Below are positions 62,896 through 64,000 of a DNA stretch of 64,000 nucleotides, one piece after another (the first letter of the stretch is position 1; every line of letters starts with the position of its first letter). The DNA comes from Parvularculaceae bacterium (GTDB lineage: Bacteria; Pseudomonadota; Alphaproteobacteria; Caulobacterales; Parvularculaceae). The notes below the pieces were generated by a model that was given only the letters and a program-made list of their open reading frames with translations, ran no database searches and was not told where the DNA came from. Location of the stretch: the NCBI GenBank assembly GCA_013389105.1, contig JACADZ010000076.1, forward strand, positions 35,024 through 99,023, given 5' to 3'. The position numbers and the translations under genes are program-made.

Positions 62896-64000
62896 TCAAT
62901 CCGGCTTTTTTTGGCGCGGCTTTCCGCGCCCGAGGAAATAGGCGAAGCCGCCGAGCGCCTCCCCGACCCTGCCGACGGTCGACCAGAATGCGAACGGCCA
63001 CGCGCCCGGCCGGCCGCCAAGGCTCGCCGCGACGACCACGACCTTGATGAGATAGACGAGCACGCCGACGGCTAAGGCGCTCAGGCCGTACAGGAGCGGA
63101 TTGCTGAGCGGGGCGAAAAGAGCCGCGTAGACCGCCGCGGCGATCGCCGCCGTCGCCACAAGCGAGGGAAGGAACGCGCCCCACAGGAGCGCCCGAGCCC
63201 GCTCGCCGGCGAAAAGCCGGTCAGGCGGCGCTCCGTGGAGCGCGGCCCCGTGCGCGTATTCATATCCTCTGTGGACGGACGCCTCCCAGAATCCGGCGAG
63301 ACCGTCCGACCTCGAAGCGACGACGCCCATCCACGCATCGAGACGCCAGATATGCGCGCCGCGGCGGCGAAGGCGAATGCAGAGATCCCGCGTTTCATTC
63401 ACCGTCAGGTCGCCGCGAAACCCGCCGGCGCCCTCGAACGCAGCGGCTCGCACGAAGAGATTGGCGCCGACAACGTCGGTTTCGCCCGCCTCGCCGTTGA
63501 TCTCGATCGCTGAAACGCGGGCGAACACGGATGAACCCTCGTTTTCGAAGCGGATCTTGCCTTCGATCGCTGCGACTTCCGGACGTCGCTCCATGAAACG
63601 CGCGGCGCCGGCGAGCCACTGAGCGTCGAGCGTCAGGTCGGAATCGACGAACTGCACATATTGGAGGTCGGGGAGTCGCTTCTTCAACTGGCGGTAGCCG
63701 GCGTTGCGCGCACGGCCGGCGGTCAGAGCCCGGTCCGGAACCTCGACCGTCTCGATCCCGGCGCGACGCGCCGTCTCAGCCGCCTCGGCGTCGTTCGACT
63801 GAGCAACGAAGACCACGGCGAGCGACGACGCAGCGGCTGCGCGCAGCGCCGTCTCCGGAGACCGCTGACCGGCAACCACGACGACGCCGACCACCGACGC
63901 GCTGGAGGGGCTCTCGGCGACCTGGCGCGCCGGTTGCTGCGGCTTAGGGGCCTGCGGCGCGGCGGCGGGCGCCGGGGCTGGTTCGGCCGCCGGGCTGCGC
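62896..64000 (-). CDS. GT2 glycosyltransferase domain protein, N-terminus cut by window edge
   Basis: The ORF track ends this at a GTG (63894, 332 residues), but the frame stays open to the right edge. Upstream residues read as a Pro/Ala linker (AAEPAPAPAAAPQAPKPQQP, then ARQVAESPSSAS) leading into VVGVVVVAGQRSPE. The true protein is therefore longer, perhaps with another domain beyond the window. The GT-A part has QFVDSDLTLDAQWL, the NETRDLCIRLRRRG acceptor segment and C-terminal membrane helices. It heads the operon seen here. The start at 63894 is probably not real. Confidence 0.85.
   Translation of the reverse strand, partial: RSPAAEPAPAPAAAPQAPKPQQPARQVAESPSSASVVGVVVVAGQRSPETALRAAAASSLAVVFVAQSNDAEAAETARRAGIETVEVPDRALTAGRARNAGYRQLKKRLPDLQYVQFVDSDLTLDAQWLAGAARFMERRPEVAAIEGKIRFENEGSSVFARVSAIEINGEAGETDVVGANLFVRAAAFEGAGGFRGDLTVNETRDLCIRLRRRGAHIWRLDAWMGVVASRSDGLAGFWEASVHRGYEYAHGAALHGAPPDRLFAGERARALLWGAFLPSLVATAAIAAAVYAALFAPLSNPLLYGLSALAVGVLVYLIKVVVVAASLGGRPGAWPFAFWSTVGRVGEALGGFAYFLGRGKPRQKKPD

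Noticed and set aside
61249-63075. 608-residue plus-strand ORF over the glycosyltransferases
   Set aside because: Arg-rich mirror frame of three good glycosyltransferase genes.

Overview
The window looks like chromosomal core and near-core DNA of a GC-rich alphaproteobacterium, most likely in or near the Caulobacterales/Parvularculales (family-level placement is inference). The evidence is a cpa/tad Flp-pilus locus, a RegB/RegA redox two-component system beside senC, a Cys-type intracellular PHB depolymerase, a sphingomonad/caulobacter-style TonB receptor, paired M16 peptidases and CtrA-like TTAA-N7-TTAA sites. I see no insertion sequence, prophage, CRISPR array, tRNA or rRNA. Nearly every long ORF lying opposite a recognised gene is a high-GC shadow.

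Layout. 1-912: end of a WecA-type polyprenyl-phosphate sugar-phosphate transferase. 919-9890 (minus): Flp pilus locus, in transcription order flp pilin (missed by the ORF track), a strong terminator, cpaA, cpaB, cpaC, cpaD, cpaE, cpaF, tadB, tadC. 10050-11379: a Crp-like regulator divergent from an orphan CpaC-N-domain protein. 11384-15303 (minus): four translationally coupled genes, pabB-pabA-pabC-like and a degenerate acyl-CoA-ligase-like protein. 15380-20691: AI-2E family permease, oxyR divergent from ahpC, a TPR-sulfotransferase, then ahpD. 20695-23796 (minus): YkgJ-type protein, methyltransferase, second TPR-sulfotransferase. 23922-28863 (minus): TonB-dependent receptor and a TPR/2OG-oxygenase. 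28950-33342: small periplasmic protein, hydrolase, Fe-S scaffold, SH3 protein, 2-hydroxyacid dehydrogenase and methyltransferase, with CtrA-like sites in the SH3/dehydrogenase gap. 33362-38920: M16 pair, regA, regB, senC. 39107-41254: phaZ, a Cys-rich lipoprotein, a REP-like palindrome, a DUF4174 protein. 41341-44223: tetR-plsC-MFS operon with a legible promoter and operators. 44412-52974: CorA, Ugd, a WcaJ-type initiating transferase, CysQ, a large membrane protein, a GST-like protein and QueG. 52985-64000 (minus): a G8-domain surface protein, then an ATGA-coupled glycan operon (GT4, two GT2, a fused Gfo/Idh/MocA-epimerase, a 2OG oxygenase) preceded by a GT2 protein that runs off the right edge.

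How the genes fit together. Ugd supplies UDP-glucuronate. The WcaJ-type and WecA-type transferases can start lipid-linked glycans, and the 56.5-64 kb operon can build and modify one. The two sulfotransferases would release 3'-phosphoadenosine phosphate (PAP), which CysQ can degrade. OxyR, AhpC and AhpD form a peroxide-defence unit. RegB/RegA/SenC tie redox state to respiratory copper-oxidase assembly. These links are inferred from families and context.

Most worth a second look: the pab cluster with two enzymes carrying altered signature residues, the sulfotransferase inside the ahpC-ahpD unit, the G8 protein with its His/Asp-rich linker, the fused oxidoreductase-epimerase, the TetR operator/promoter, and the CtrA-like sites at 31.7 kb.
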